Shown: positions 35,246 through 44,457, numbered from the stretch's first letter. The stretch is 64,000 nucleotides of DNA from UBA10649 sp965227045 (GCA_965227045.1 OZ245718.1:2604001-2668000), one strand, 5' to 3'. Notes: generated by a model from the sequence alone, not told the origin. Translations and numbers: made by a program.

Positions 35246-35661
35246 GCCTCGCGCCCCGATCGATACTGGCCGAGCAGTTTCGACACGCGTCCCTGCGAGA
35301 CACCCATCAACGCGCCGATATCCCTCTTTCCCAAGCCACGCTTCTTCAGTGACCTAGCCGTTCCGTGCCCCAGGAGCGCCGCGTGCGCCCGGGCGGTTGC
35401 CGCCTGCTGGAATGCATCCCTTGTTCGGTCGAGCTGCCCTTGCAACTCGACGGGCAGCGCCACGGTCAATTCGATGGCAAAGGAACGATCGGTCAGGCGT
35501 TGTGCGATGTCCTTGCGCGCCATCGCTCCGGCCCGGTCGAGGTGACGGACCTTCGTCCTGATCACCACATCGTCAACTGTCGTCTCGAGGAGCCATCCGT
35601 TCTTCTTGCGCTGCGCTGTGACGACGTACGTGGTCGTTGGGGTATCCACCGATTCGTCCAT
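35242..35661 (-). CDS. HicB-like protein with C-terminal helix-turn-helix (orphan)
   Basis: Small protein of 139 aa. The N-terminal part (YVVTAQRKKNGWLLETTVD and following) resembles the HicB antitoxin beta-sheet fold. The C-terminal KRDIGALMGVSQGRVSKLLG is a probable helix-turn-helix. AGGTGG precedes ATG 35661. A HicB antitoxin normally has a HicA toxin gene next to it, and none is seen here. It may be a stand-alone DNA-binding regulator or a remnant. It is convergent with the MFS gene. Confidence 0.65.
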   Translation of the reverse strand: MDESVDTPTTTYVVTAQRKKNGWLLETTVDDVVIRTKVRHLDRAGAMARKDIAQRLTDRSFAIELTVALPVELQGQLDRTRDAFQQAATARAHAALLGHGTARSLKKRGLGKRDIGALMGVSQGRVSKLLGQYRSGREA

Positions 35662-35730
35662 GCCACCTGAATACACCACGAAGCGATGTACGCCGCGGAT
35701 GTGGACGTTGCTCGCGTCTCCTCCTGAACG

Positions 35731-35772
35731 AAGAGCGGGGTGGGCCGGCTAGTGCCGGACCACCCCGCTCTT
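35731..35772 (-). terminator. Terminator hairpin after the phytase-like gene
   Basis: AAGAGCGGGGTGG and CCACCCCGCTCTT form a 13-bp perfect outer stem. The 16-nt interior contains a further CCGGC/GCCGG stem. It lies 26 bp past the minus-strand stop at 35799. Confidence 0.75.
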
Positions 35773-35798
35773 GTGAAGCAGTTAGCGGATGACCTGCA

Positions 35799-37148
35799 TC
35801 ACGGACGCTTGGGCGCCTTAGCGACATTGAGTGCGGCCAGTGTCTTGTCAGGTGTCGTGGGCAGGTACTGCGGAAGAGTCACGTAGAGGAACATCGAGGG
35901 GTTCGTTCCTGGAGTGACCTTTCCAGTCTTCGCGTCATAGGCGAACGAGAAGTCGTTGTCGTTCATGAACGCGAGCGTGTTCCCGTTCTCGACCGCCATG
36001 CCCTCGACCTTCTTCGGCATCTCGGGAACCGACGTGCTGCGGAAGACAACCTGCTTCTGCGGGGCAAGCCCTGCGAGCGTCGCGTCGGTCGGCGTCAGCG
36101 CCTCAAGGGAGGGGCTCGTCGAGGTGCTATCCCATGAGGTGCCGAGAATCGACTGCGCGAGGTTGAGGTCGACCATGCTCACGATGAAGGAGTTGTCGGT
36201 GCGCTCCTCGACGAGCAGGGTGTCGTCGTCCAGCGCCACCATTGCCGAGACCTTCAGGTCAGCCGGCTTGGCTATCGGATCGATGCTGGTGGGCGAGTCG
36301 AACTTGTAGGCCCACTCACCATCCACCGCACCGGTGGCGGCGTTGATCCGCAGGATGCGCGTCTGCAGCGATGCGTTGCCGACCGCGGTCGTCGGGTTGA
36401 GCAGCGGGCTCTGCAGGCCGACGTACAGGTTCTTCTCGCTGGGGCTCAACGCCAACGCCTCGAAGCCACGATTTGCCTTGCGCTTGAGGAAGATGTTCGG
36501 CAAGGAGGCCACCGTCGGGTATGCGGTGCCGGTGCCGGCCCACCCTTGCGGGACCAGCCGCTGCTTGACGACTCCGTCCGAGCCGACCTGAACCACCGAA
36601 GGTGCGTACTCGTCGACCAGCCAGAAGTCTCCCGACTTTGTCCTCACGATGCCCTCGGTGTCCAGGCCGTTGACGTTGTACTTGCCCGGAGCTCCGGACA
36701 CGGTGGTGGACGGGGCGTCGTAGCCGGGCACGTTCGGCAGGCCCGTGACGCCGACACCCTTCGAGGACTGAATGGCGATGGTCTGGAGCACCTGCGGAGT
36801 GGTGCCGCTGATCGCGAACCTTCGGATCAGTGGGGAGAAGTCGGGAACGGGGAAGCCGGTGCCTGCCGAACCGTCCGCGAGCACCGTGTCGTTGTTGGGA
36901 CCCCTGTCCGTGACGGCCCAGTACTCGCCCGGAGTCCCGGGGACGCGATAGAGGTCGGAGCCGAGTCCGCCGAGGTTGATGCCCAGGTCATTGGCGACGG
37001 AACCGGGAAGCGCGGCGTTGGCCGCAGCCGCGAGACCCTCCGTCGGGAACGCATAGACACTGAGGCCATTGGTGAGAGCGAACGCGGGTGCCATAGACAG
37101 GGCAAGGCCTCCGGCTACGACGCCGACCAGCGCGATACGACGAATCAT
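35799..37148 (-). CDS. Secreted esterase-like phytase-family protein
   Basis: Exported protein of 449 aa with a Sec signal at residues 1-25 (MIRRIALVG... AFAL). The body matches the phytase-like/esterase-like family, a beta-propeller-type fold: LGGLGSDLYRVPGTPGEYWAVTDRGPN, NGLDTEGIVRTKSGDFWLVDEY, NRGFEALALSPSEKNLYVGLQ. It probably hydrolyses phosphate esters outside the cell, although the family is poorly tested. ATG 37148 is chosen at the signal peptide; the frame continues upstream without a signal. Two GGTGAAC motifs lie upstream. Confidence 0.78.
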   Translation of the reverse strand: MIRRIALVGVVAGGLALSMAPAFALTNGLSVYAFPTEGLAAAANAALPGSVANDLGINLGGLGSDLYRVPGTPGEYWAVTDRGPNNDTVLADGSAGTGFPVPDFSPLIRRFAISGTTPQVLQTIAIQSSKGVGVTGLPNVPGYDAPSTTVSGAPGKYNVNGLDTEGIVRTKSGDFWLVDEYAPSVVQVGSDGVVKQRLVPQGWAGTGTAYPTVASLPNIFLKRKANRGFEALALSPSEKNLYVGLQSPLLNPTTAVGNASLQTRILRINAATGAVDGEWAYKFDSPTSIDPIAKPADLKVSAMVALDDDTLLVEERTDNSFIVSMVDLNLAQSILGTSWDSTSTSPSLEALTPTDATLAGLAPQKQVVFRSTSVPEMPKKVEGMAVENGNTLAFMNDNDFSFAYDAKTGKVTPGTNPSMFLYVTLPQYLPTTPDKTLAALNVAKAPKRP

Positions 37149-37330
37149 GGAAGTCCCAACGTTGACAGTGAATTGGACGTCACCGTTGTAGGGGTCACAG
37201 GTGAACACGCGAGTGGGCTGAGGCGTATGCCGACGTGACACGGAGGTGAACCTTCGGAGCGATGCTCCATTTCCCTCAGCGGCTGGTAAACTGGATAAAG
37301 CCGATCGAAATACTAGGAAAGAGGCGACGT

Positions 37331-40111
37331 ATGAGCGACCTGAGACGCAACGGCCCCCCGATCGTCGTGATCGTGGGCGCCGGTGCGGCCGGCACGCTGG
37401 TCGCGCTGCACCTGACCCGCACGGCCGGACGGCGCGGCACCGGAGTCGACATCGTGCTGATCGAGCCCGATGACCGCTGGGCACGAGGGGTCGCGTTCGG
37501 GACCGCGGACGATGCGCACCTGCTGAACGTGCCGGCGCAGGGCATGAGCGCCCTTCCCGAGGATCCCGCCCACTTCGTGGCATGGCGAGATCGCGAGCAG
37601 CCCGCGAAGACCGACCCCTACGCTTTCGCGCCGCGTCGGCAGTTCGCGCGGTACCTCGACGTGACACTCTCCGAGGCCGTCGCAGCGTCAACCGGGCACG
37701 CCAACGTCGTGCACCATCGCGCCCGTGCAGTTGCCGCGCGACGGGTCGCCAAGGGCATCGTCGTGGAGACCAGCGATGGTCGCGACTTTGCTGCCGACGC
37801 GGTCGTCGTCGCCACCGGGCTTCCGGTCACCGGTGACGCGTGGGCACCCGACTCACTGCGTGGCTCGGCGTTCTTCGTTCCCGATCCCTGGGCACCTGGC
37901 GCACTCGACGTCGTCCGTCGTGATCGCCTCGGCCCGCCCGGGATCCTTCTCGTGGGAACCGGACTGACCATGGTCGACGCAGCAATCTCGTTGTCGGACG
38001 ACCAGAATCGCGCCGATCGCGTGCTCTATGGCATCTCGCGCAGTGGAGGCCTGCCGGCCGAGCACGCACCTGCCGCGAAGCTCGCCGCGATCCCCGATAT
38101 CAGTGACTGGGGCAACACGTTGCCGGAACTGCGCGCTCACGTGGCTCGCCACCTGGCCGGGGTCAAGGAGACGTCGGGTGACTGGAGGCCCGCAGTCGAC
38201 GGCCTGCGCTTCCAGGTCGCCGCGCTGTGGAATCGACTGAGCGAGGAGGACCGGCTGGAGTTCCTCGCGACCGATGCGGGCGCGTGGAATCTGGTGCGGC
38301 ACCGCATGCCGAGATCGAGCGCGGTACTCCTTCGCGAACTGCAGGCGGCGGGCCGACTTCATCTTGCGACGGGAACGGTTGTCGGCGCCGAACCGCTGCC
38401 GACCGGGGGACTACGCGTGGCGCTCAGCGACGGGGAGTCGAAGGACGTTGGCTGGGTCGTCAACTGCACGGGGCCGCAACGCGATATTCGCCAACTAGGA
38501 GACAAGTTCCTTGACGACCTCCTTCGGCCTCGCGCGGGCGCAGCGTTCGCAACCGTGGCGACAGCGGGCATGGGCTTTCGGACGCAGGACGGACGCCTGC
38601 TCGATTCCGAGGGCACCACAGACGCGCCCGTGTGGACCCTCGGAGCGCTGCGGCGCGGCGAACTGTGGGAGTCGACCGCGGTGCCCGAGATCCGTGCACA
38701 GGCTTTGGCGGTCGCCCATGCCGTCTTCGACACCGTTGCTCCACTGCCCCGCAAGCTCGCCGACGGCCGGACCGTCAGCGGGCACCACCCGATTGCTCGA
38801 CCGCGCGATCCGCTGGGCCTTCCCATCTCGACGACTGCTGAAGCGGCCGCATCCTTCAACGCCGGTCTCGAGAGGGTCATGCGCCTGCAGGATGGTGCAG
38901 AGGACCTGCTCCGCGAGGCGACCGTCCACGACCCGGACTTCGCGCTCGCCCATGCCGCGCTTGCGATGCTCGGGCACGAGGCGGGCGCCAATGCCGACGT
39001 CGCCGTCTCCATGGAAAACGCCCGTCGGGCGATTCGCAAGCGCGGCGACGATCGCGAGCGCAGCCTCGTCGATGTCGTCGGCCGTCGCGTTCGCGACGTC
39101 CGCAAGTCCGGCGCCCAGGCATTGATGAATCACATCGCGAGTTACCCGCGAGACGTCCTCGCGGTATCGGCAGCGGTGCCGACGATTGCCTTCTCCGGAG
39201 TCGTCGATATCCAGCAGGAGGCGTGGGAGCTGGTGGAGGGCCTTGCTCCCGTCTACGGGGACCACTGGTGGTACATCTCGCTGCTCGCGTTCACCCGGCA
39301 GGACCAGTCCCGCTTCGAGGAGGCCGGCCTTCTCGCGGAGAGTGCACTGTCGTGCGAGCCCTCATCCGGGCATGCGGTCCACGCGCAGACGCATGTCATG
39401 TACGAGACCGGCCAGCACGAAGCCGGCCGCGCCTGGCTTGATCACTGGGTCACGGAAAGCGGACGCTCGGCAAGCCACGCCGCTCACTTCGCGTGGCATG
39501 CCGCTCTCCATGACCTCGCACTAGGCGACACCGAGGCTGTTCGCCGTCGTTACTACTCGCAGCTCGCGCCGCCGTCAGTCACGGGCGTGCGGTCCTTGAT
39601 CGACTCGGCCTCGCTGCTGTGGCGGTGGAAGATGGCGATCACCGGCTGGGAGGCATTCGAGGATGAGTCCGCGCCACCGCCCGTGGAGTCCGTTCTCGAT
39701 GCGCTCGATCCGGAGCTGCTCGCGCGGCCACAGACACCGTTCGTAGCCCTCCACGCGGCCGTCGCCCTGGCGGCCGGCCGCGACCTTGCGCGCCTGGCGG
39801 TGTTGCGTAAGTACTGCAGCAGTTCCCGCGACCCACTGCTGCGCCGGATCGTCGCACCCGTCTGTGACGCGTTGATGGCCGCAGACGAAGGCGACTGGGG
39901 CCAGGCGTGGCGCCTGCTCGACGACGTCATGCCCGTGCTGGTGAAGGTCGGTGGATCGGCAGCCCAGCGTGAGGTGATCGAGGAGACGATGCTGTTCTGC
40001 CTCGTGAACGACGGCCAGCATCAGCGAGCGCTCGCGATGCTGGATGAGCGGCTGGGCCGGCGCGCCTACCCGGTGGACACGCAGCGAAGGATCGGGCTTG
40101 TGCACGCATAG
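37331..40111 (+). CDS. Fusion of FAD/NAD(P)-binding oxidoreductase with TTC38-like TPR domain
   Basis: Long protein of 926 aa in one intact frame. Residues 1 to about 490 form an FAD-NAD(P)-binding protein: N-terminal VGAGAAGTL dinucleotide loop, FGTADDAHLLNVPAQGMSALP, and a second nucleotide loop LVGTGLTMVDAA. From about residue 495 the sequence changes to an alpha-helical tetratricopeptide region like TTC38 (FNAGLERVMRLQDGAEDLLREATVHDPDFALAHA, GHAVHAQTHVMYETGQHEAGRAWL). AAAGAGG precedes ATG 37331. The two parts are usually separate proteins. Function unknown; the FAD part resembles hydroxyacylglutathione or amine-oxidising family members only distantly. Confidence 0.8.
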   Translation: MSDLRRNGPPIVVIVGAGAAGTLVALHLTRTAGRRGTGVDIVLIEPDDRWARGVAFGTADDAHLLNVPAQGMSALPEDPAHFVAWRDREQPAKTDPYAFAPRRQFARYLDVTLSEAVAASTGHANVVHHRARAVAARRVAKGIVVETSDGRDFAADAVVVATGLPVTGDAWAPDSLRGSAFFVPDPWAPGALDVVRRDRLGPPGILLVGTGLTMVDAAISLSDDQNRADRVLYGISRSGGLPAEHAPAAKLAAIPDISDWGNTLPELRAHVARHLAGVKETSGDWRPAVDGLRFQVAALWNRLSEEDRLEFLATDAGAWNLVRHRMPRSSAVLLRELQAAGRLHLATGTVVGAEPLPTGGLRVALSDGESKDVGWVVNCTGPQRDIRQLGDKFLDDLLRPRAGAAFATVATAGMGFRTQDGRLLDSEGTTDAPVWTLGALRRGELWESTAVPEIRAQALAVAHAVFDTVAPLPRKLADGRTVSGHHPIARPRDPLGLPISTTAEAAASFNAGLERVMRLQDGAEDLLREATVHDPDFALAHAALAMLGHEAGANADVAVSMENARRAIRKRGDDRERSLVDVVGRRVRDVRKSGAQALMNHIASYPRDVLAVSAAVPTIAFSGVVDIQQEAWELVEGLAPVYGDHWWYISLLAFTRQDQSRFEEAGLLAESALSCEPSSGHAVHAQTHVMYETGQHEAGRAWLDHWVTESGRSASHAAHFAWHAALHDLALGDTEAVRRRYYSQLAPPSVTGVRSLIDSASLLWRWKMAITGWEAFEDESAPPPVESVLDALDPELLARPQTPFVALHAAVALAAGRDLARLAVLRKYCSSSRDPLLRRIVAPVCDALMAADEGDWGQAWRLLDDVMPVLVKVGGSAAQREVIEETMLFCLVNDGQHQRALAMLDERLGRRAYPVDTQRRIGLVHA

Positions 40112-40194
40112 CGGCATCGCACCGTGCACTCCCTGATATAGCCACGCGAGCATGACTGCGCAGGTAGCCTGCCGAGTGCGCGAATGGGAGCTGC

Positions 40195-41700
40195 ATGGAA
40201 CTGGCGATGGCGAAACTGGACCCGAACTTGCGGGTCGGCCACGTCAATCGGCGGCTGTTCGGAGTCCTTGTGGAGCACATGGGCCGCGGCGTCTACGGCG
40301 GGATCTTCGACCCGGTTGATGCATCTGCGGATGACCGTGGATTCCGCCAGGACGTGATCGACCTGACCCGCGAACTGGGCGTCACCGTCGCCCGGTATCC
40401 CGGGGGCAACTTTGTGTCGGGGTACCGGTGGGAGGACGGCATCGGTCCAGTTGCGGAGCGACCGACCAGGCTGGACCTTGCCTGGCGGACCCGTGAATCC
40501 AATCGCGTGGGCATCGACGAGTTTCTTGCGTGGACGGCCAGCGCAGGGGTCGAGCCGATGATTGCGGTCAACCTGGGCACCCGCGGTATCGAGGCTGCTG
40601 CCGATCTTGTCGAGTACTGCAATCACCCCGGAGGAACCCGCTGGTCGGATGCGCGCGTTGCCAACGGCGCGGCGTCCGCACACAACATTGCTCTCTGGTG
40701 CCTCGGCAACGAGATGGACGGTCCTTGGCAGATCGGTCACAAGACCGCCGACGAATACGGGCGCTTGGCCGCGGAGACAGCCAAAGCGATTCGACTGGTC
40801 GATCCGCGTGTGCAACTCGTCGCGTGCGGGAGTTCGCACGAGCGCATGCCGACCTTCGGTGCGTGGGAGACGACGGTGTTGTCGCACACCTTCGATTACA
40901 TCGACTTCCTGTCGCTCCACGCGTACTTCGAGAAGGTCGACGACGACAGTGCGAGCTTCCTCGCGTCGTCCGTAGCGATGCACAGGTTCATTGAGTCTGT
41001 GATCGAGATCGCTGATGCGGTCGCGGATGCACGAGGAAGTTCGAAGCGAATAATGCTGTCCTTCGACGAGTGGAATGTCTGGTACCAGTCTCGGTTCGGG
41101 GGGCCGGAGAGCGTCGACTGGGCAGATCACCCTCGCCTGATCGAGGACGAGTACACGACGGAGGACGCGATCGTCGTCGCCAGCCTGCTGATGTGTCTGC
41201 TGCGCCACACCGATCGGGTCGGCATCGCCTGCCTAGCTCAGTTGGTCAACGTGATCGCCCCGATCCGGGCAGAGAGCGGCCATCCGGCGTGGCGGCAGAC
41301 GATCTTCCACCCGATCGCCTTGACGTCACGGCATGCTGTGGGAGACGTACTTGCGGTGGAGACGACGTGCGCTACTTACGACACCCCGATGATCGGTTCG
41401 GTACCCCTCTGCGAAGTCACCGCCACCATCGATGATGAGCACGATGAGGTCGCCGTCTTCATCGTCAGCCGTGCGCTCGAGGAGACTGTCTCAGTCTCAT
41501 TGGATCTGACCTCCCTAAAAGATCCCCGAGTCATCGAGCGGATTCAATTGGGCGGCGGCGATCTCGGTGCGACAAACACTGTGGAGCATCCGGACCGCGT
41601 CACACCGGTCCGCGTGCAGGAGGTATCCGTCGTAGACGGGATCCTTCGCCTCGACCTGCCACCAGTGAGCTGGACGCTTCTACGGCTGCAGACCTCCTAG
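40195..41700 (+). CDS. abfA: GH51 alpha-L-arabinofuranosidase
   Basis: Cytoplasmic glycoside hydrolase of 501 aa that releases L-arabinose from arabino-oligosaccharides. The acid/base glutamate is in CLGNEMDGPWQ and the nucleophile in FDEWNVWY. RLFGVLVEHMGRGVYGGI and GVTVARYPGGNFVSGY are standard GH51 segments. No signal peptide, so it acts on imported oligosaccharides. GGGAG precedes ATG 40195. It supplies substrate for the araB pathway at the left edge, although 40 kb apart. Stop codon overlaps that of the convergent gene at CTAG (41697-41700). Confidence 0.92.
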   Translation: MELAMAKLDPNLRVGHVNRRLFGVLVEHMGRGVYGGIFDPVDASADDRGFRQDVIDLTRELGVTVARYPGGNFVSGYRWEDGIGPVAERPTRLDLAWRTRESNRVGIDEFLAWTASAGVEPMIAVNLGTRGIEAAADLVEYCNHPGGTRWSDARVANGAASAHNIALWCLGNEMDGPWQIGHKTADEYGRLAAETAKAIRLVDPRVQLVACGSSHERMPTFGAWETTVLSHTFDYIDFLSLHAYFEKVDDDSASFLASSVAMHRFIESVIEIADAVADARGSSKRIMLSFDEWNVWYQSRFGGPESVDWADHPRLIEDEYTTEDAIVVASLLMCLLRHTDRVGIACLAQLVNVIAPIRAESGHPAWRQTIFHPIALTSRHAVGDVLAVETTCATYDTPMIGSVPLCEVTATIDDEHDEVAVFIVSRALEETVSVSLDLTSLKDPRVIERIQLGGGDLGATNTVEHPDRVTPVRVQEVSVVDGILRLDLPPVSWTLLRLQTS

Positions 41701-42323
41701 TGTCCGCGCGCGACCCAGTCGTCGTACGAGGCTGCTTCCGAGCCGATCGTCGTCTCGTCCCCGTGCCCGGTGAGCACGCGTGTCTCGGGTGGCAGTGACA
41801 GCAGACGCTCTCTGATCGAGTCGAGGATCGTGGGGAAGTGGCTGAACGACCGGCCCGTCGCGCCAGGCCCTCCGTGGAACAACGTGTCGCCGCTGAAGAC
41901 CACTCCGAGTTCAGCCGAGTACAGGCAGATGCCACCAGGGGAATGGCCAGGAGTGTGGATGACCAGGAGTTCGGTACCGGCGACGATGATCGTCTCGCCG
42001 TCGACGAGGTCGAGCGTGGGGACGCCCGGATGCACGACATTCCACAGCATCAGGTCGTCAGGGTGAATGTGGATGGCCGCACCCGATGAGCTGGCGAGCT
42101 CGGGCGCGACGGTGATGTGGTCGTTGTGACCGTGCGTGCAGATGATGGCCAGCACGCGTCGATCGCCGATGGCGGCTGCGATCACCTCCGCGTCGTGTGC
42201 GGCGTCAATGACGATGACCTCGGTGTCATCGCCGACCACATACACGTTGTTCTCAACGTCGAAGTCCTGGCCGTCGAGCGAGAACACGCCGCTGGTGACG
42301 ACGCGTTCGATCCGCGCGGTCAT
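41697..42323 (-). CDS. MBL-fold metallo-hydrolase (mscR-linked)
   Basis: Metallo-beta-lactamase-fold hydrolase, 208 aa, glyoxalase II-like. The zinc motifs are THGHNDH, HTPGHSPGG and FSGDTLF. Its ATG overlaps the stop of the mycothiol-dependent formaldehyde dehydrogenase gene. The same gene pair is found in Mycobacterium (Rv2259-Rv2260). It probably hydrolyses the S-formylmycothiol or a related thioester produced by that enzyme. Confidence 0.85.
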   Translation of the reverse strand: MTARIERVVTSGVFSLDGQDFDVENNVYVVGDDTEVIVIDAAHDAEVIAAAIGDRRVLAIICTHGHNDHITVAPELASSSGAAIHIHPDDLMLWNVVHPGVPTLDLVDGETIIVAGTELLVIHTPGHSPGGICLYSAELGVVFSGDTLFHGGPGATGRSFSHFPTILDSIRERLLSLPPETRVLTGHGDETTIGSEAASYDDWVARGH

Positions 42324-43411
42324 GCGCCGAACTTCACGACTGAGCGGAGGACGTCTCCGTGATGCATCTTCTCGAACGCGGCCTCGACATCACCAATGCC
42401 GATCGTCTCGGATACGAAGTCCTGCAGGGGCAGTCGGCCCTGCAGGTACAGGTCGATCAGCATGGGGAAGTCGCGAGAGGGCAGGCAGTCCCCGTACCAC
42501 GATGACTTGAGCGCGCCGCCGCGGCCGAAGAACTCAATCAGCGGCAGGTCCAGGCGCATGTCTGGTGACGGGACGCCGACGAGCACGACGGTCCCGGCGA
42601 GGTCGCGTGCGTAGAAGGCCTGCTCGTAAGTCTCCGGCCGTCCGATCGCCTCGATCACCACGTCGGCACCGAACCCGTCGGTGGCCTCGCGGATGGCCTC
42701 GACGGCATCGACATTCTTCGAGTTGACCGTATGCGTTGCTCCGAAGTGCACAGCCTTGTCGAGCTTGCGGTCATCGATGTCCACGGCGACAATCGTGCGC
42801 GCTCCGGCCAGCCGGGCACCTGCGATCGCGGCGTTGCCGACGCCACCGCAGCCGATGACGGCGACGGTGTCGCCGCGAGAGACGTTGCCCGTGTTGAGGG
42901 CCGCACCGATGCCGGCCATGACTCCGCAGCCGAGCAGGCCGGCGACTTCGGGCGGTGCGGCCGGGTCGACCTTGGTGCACTGGCCCGCGGCGACGAGCGT
43001 CATCTCGGCGAAGGCGCCGATACCCAGCGCTGGCGACAATTCCGTTCCGTCGAGCAGTGTCATCTTCTGTGTGGCGTTGAGAGTGGCGAAGCAATACTGC
43101 GGCCGCCCGCGCAGGCACGCGCGACACGAGCCGCACACGGCTCGCCAGTTGAGGATGACGTAGTCACCGACGGCGACATCGGTCACGTCAGGGCCGATCG
43201 ACTCCACAATGCCGGCGGCCTCGTGGCCGAGGAGGAACGGGTAGGCGTCGTTGATCGCACCCTCGCGGTAGTGCAGATCGGTGTGGCACACCCCGCACGC
43301 GAGCACCTTCACGCGCGCCTCTCCCGGTCCGGGGTCGGGAACGATGATCGTCTCGAGGGTGACCGGTGCGCCCTTCGTACGCGCCACCACTGCCTGAACC
43401 TGAACCGCCAT
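42320..43411 (-). CDS. mscR: S-(hydroxymethyl)mycothiol dehydrogenase
   Basis: Zinc-dependent MDR dehydrogenase of 363 aa that oxidises the formaldehyde-mycothiol adduct (and reduces S-nitrosomycothiol). Zinc ligands in ACGVCHTDLHYREG and LGHEAAGIVE, structural cysteines in CGSCRACLRGRPQYC, cofactor loop GCGGVGNAAI. The glycine- and cysteine-rich GLLGCGVMAGIGAALNTG matches the class-III and MscR subfamily. Its pairing with an MBL-fold gene supports the assignment. Indicates a mycothiol-producing actinobacterium. Confidence 0.87.
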   Translation of the reverse strand: MAVQVQAVVARTKGAPVTLETIIVPDPGPGEARVKVLACGVCHTDLHYREGAINDAYPFLLGHEAAGIVESIGPDVTDVAVGDYVILNWRAVCGSCRACLRGRPQYCFATLNATQKMTLLDGTELSPALGIGAFAEMTLVAAGQCTKVDPAAPPEVAGLLGCGVMAGIGAALNTGNVSRGDTVAVIGCGGVGNAAIAGARLAGARTIVAVDIDDRKLDKAVHFGATHTVNSKNVDAVEAIREATDGFGADVVIEAIGRPETYEQAFYARDLAGTVVLVGVPSPDMRLDLPLIEFFGRGGALKSSWYGDCLPSRDFPMLIDLYLQGRLPLQDFVSETIGIGDVEAAFEKMHHGDVLRSVVKFGA

Positions 43412-43461
43412 GTCGAGCCTCCGTGTCTCGCTGCGCCCCGAGGGATCCGCGCCAATGCACC

Positions 43462-44433
43462 CTATCCGCGATCCCCATCGCCGACCGTCTGAGATCCAGG
43501 CCCGGCGCTGCGACGCAGCCGCTTGTGCTCGTACATGCGCTGGTCGGCTTCATGGAGCGGATCCTCTCCGCTGCCGGCGACCCCTGCGCTGAACCCGATC
43601 GCGAATCCGGACTCAGTCCAGCGGGTATCGAGCTTGTCGACGACGAGCTGCGCTTCCTCGACTGTCGTGTCGGGCAGCAGGAGCAGGAACTCGTCACCGC
43701 CGAGACGAAAGACGAGATCGGCTGGTCGCACCGACGATCGCAGAGCCGAGGCAAACGAGACGAGCATGTTGTCCCCGGCCTTGTGACCGCGGGTGTCGTT
43801 GAACGTCTTGAAGTCATCGAGGTCGATGATGACGACCGACGCGTCCGTCGAGTGAGCCGCGAGCTCGGGAGCCAGTGAGGTCCGGTCCAGGAGTCCGGTC
43901 AACGCGTCGGTCTGCGCGGTCGTGCGCAGCTCGCGCTGCTGAGCCTCGAGTTGCGCGATGAGCCGCGCGGGAACTTCCGCGACGAGCATCCACATCACGG
44001 CCGCGAGCAGAATCTTCGCGAGGTCGCCGGGCAGCTCGAATCCGCCTCCGACCACATACGCCACCACGCCGAGCGGCAGCAGGTACCAGCCTCGGCCAGG
44101 CGGAAGGGTCAGTCCGACGTACGCGAATGACAAAGTGATGATGCCGGGCAGATCGCGGGTCGCGTCAACGTCGACCGCTCCCGTGACGATCGTGAGCACG
44201 AGCACTGCCGCTGGCCAGAAGATCAGCAGCTGCCGGGTGTGCTGCCAGTCGCGAGAAAGACCGAGCGCAACGACGGCAACGATGACAGCGCATGACACCC
44301 CGAGCAGGAGCTGCACGTCGAGGGTGTCGACACCGGTAGCGGCGGAGTACATAACGGCGGCGATTGCGAATGCCGCCAAGCCCACTGCATGCCAGCGCCA
44401 GACGTCCTTCGCGGAGTCGGCGCGCCACCTCAT
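43462..44433 (-). CDS. GGDEF diguanylate cyclase with membrane domain
   Basis: Membrane-bound protein of 323 aa that should make cyclic di-GMP. Roughly six hydrophobic segments occupy the first 150 residues, followed by a coiled region (LIAQLEAQQRELRT) and a GGDEF domain with the intact active site FRLGGDEFLLLL. No EAL domain. ATG 44433 is preferred over GTG 44454: TACGCT lies exactly 6 nt upstream, the pattern of a leaderless start. It has no obvious operon partner. Confidence 0.85.
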   Translation of the reverse strand: MRWRADSAKDVWRWHAVGLAAFAIAAVMYSAATGVDTLDVQLLLGVSCAVIVAVVALGLSRDWQHTRQLLIFWPAAVLVLTIVTGAVDVDATRDLPGIITLSFAYVGLTLPPGRGWYLLPLGVVAYVVGGGFELPGDLAKILLAAVMWMLVAEVPARLIAQLEAQQRELRTTAQTDALTGLLDRTSLAPELAAHSTDASVVIIDLDDFKTFNDTRGHKAGDNMLVSFASALRSSVRPADLVFRLGGDEFLLLLPDTTVEEAQLVVDKLDTRWTESGFAIGFSAGVAGSGEDPLHEADQRMYEHKRLRRSAGPGSQTVGDGDRG

Positions 44434-44439
44434 CCCGTC

Positions 44440-44445
44440 AGCGTA
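44440..44445 (-). promoter_or_regulatory. -10 element TACGCT for a leaderless GGDEF gene
   Basis: TANNNT hexamer 6 nt before ATG 44433 on the minus strand; no ribosome site is visible there. Confidence 0.5.
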
Positions 44446-44457
44446 CCGAGGCACGCG

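Noticed and set aside
37199..37251. Two GGTGAAC motifs as a definite PHO box
   Set aside because: Spacing of 45 bp does not fit the 11-bp direct-repeat rule; kept only as a hint in the phosphate finding.
37149..37691. N-terminal extension of the phytase-like protein
   Set aside because: It would bury a clear signal peptide inside the protein and overlaps the divergent FAD/TPR gene.
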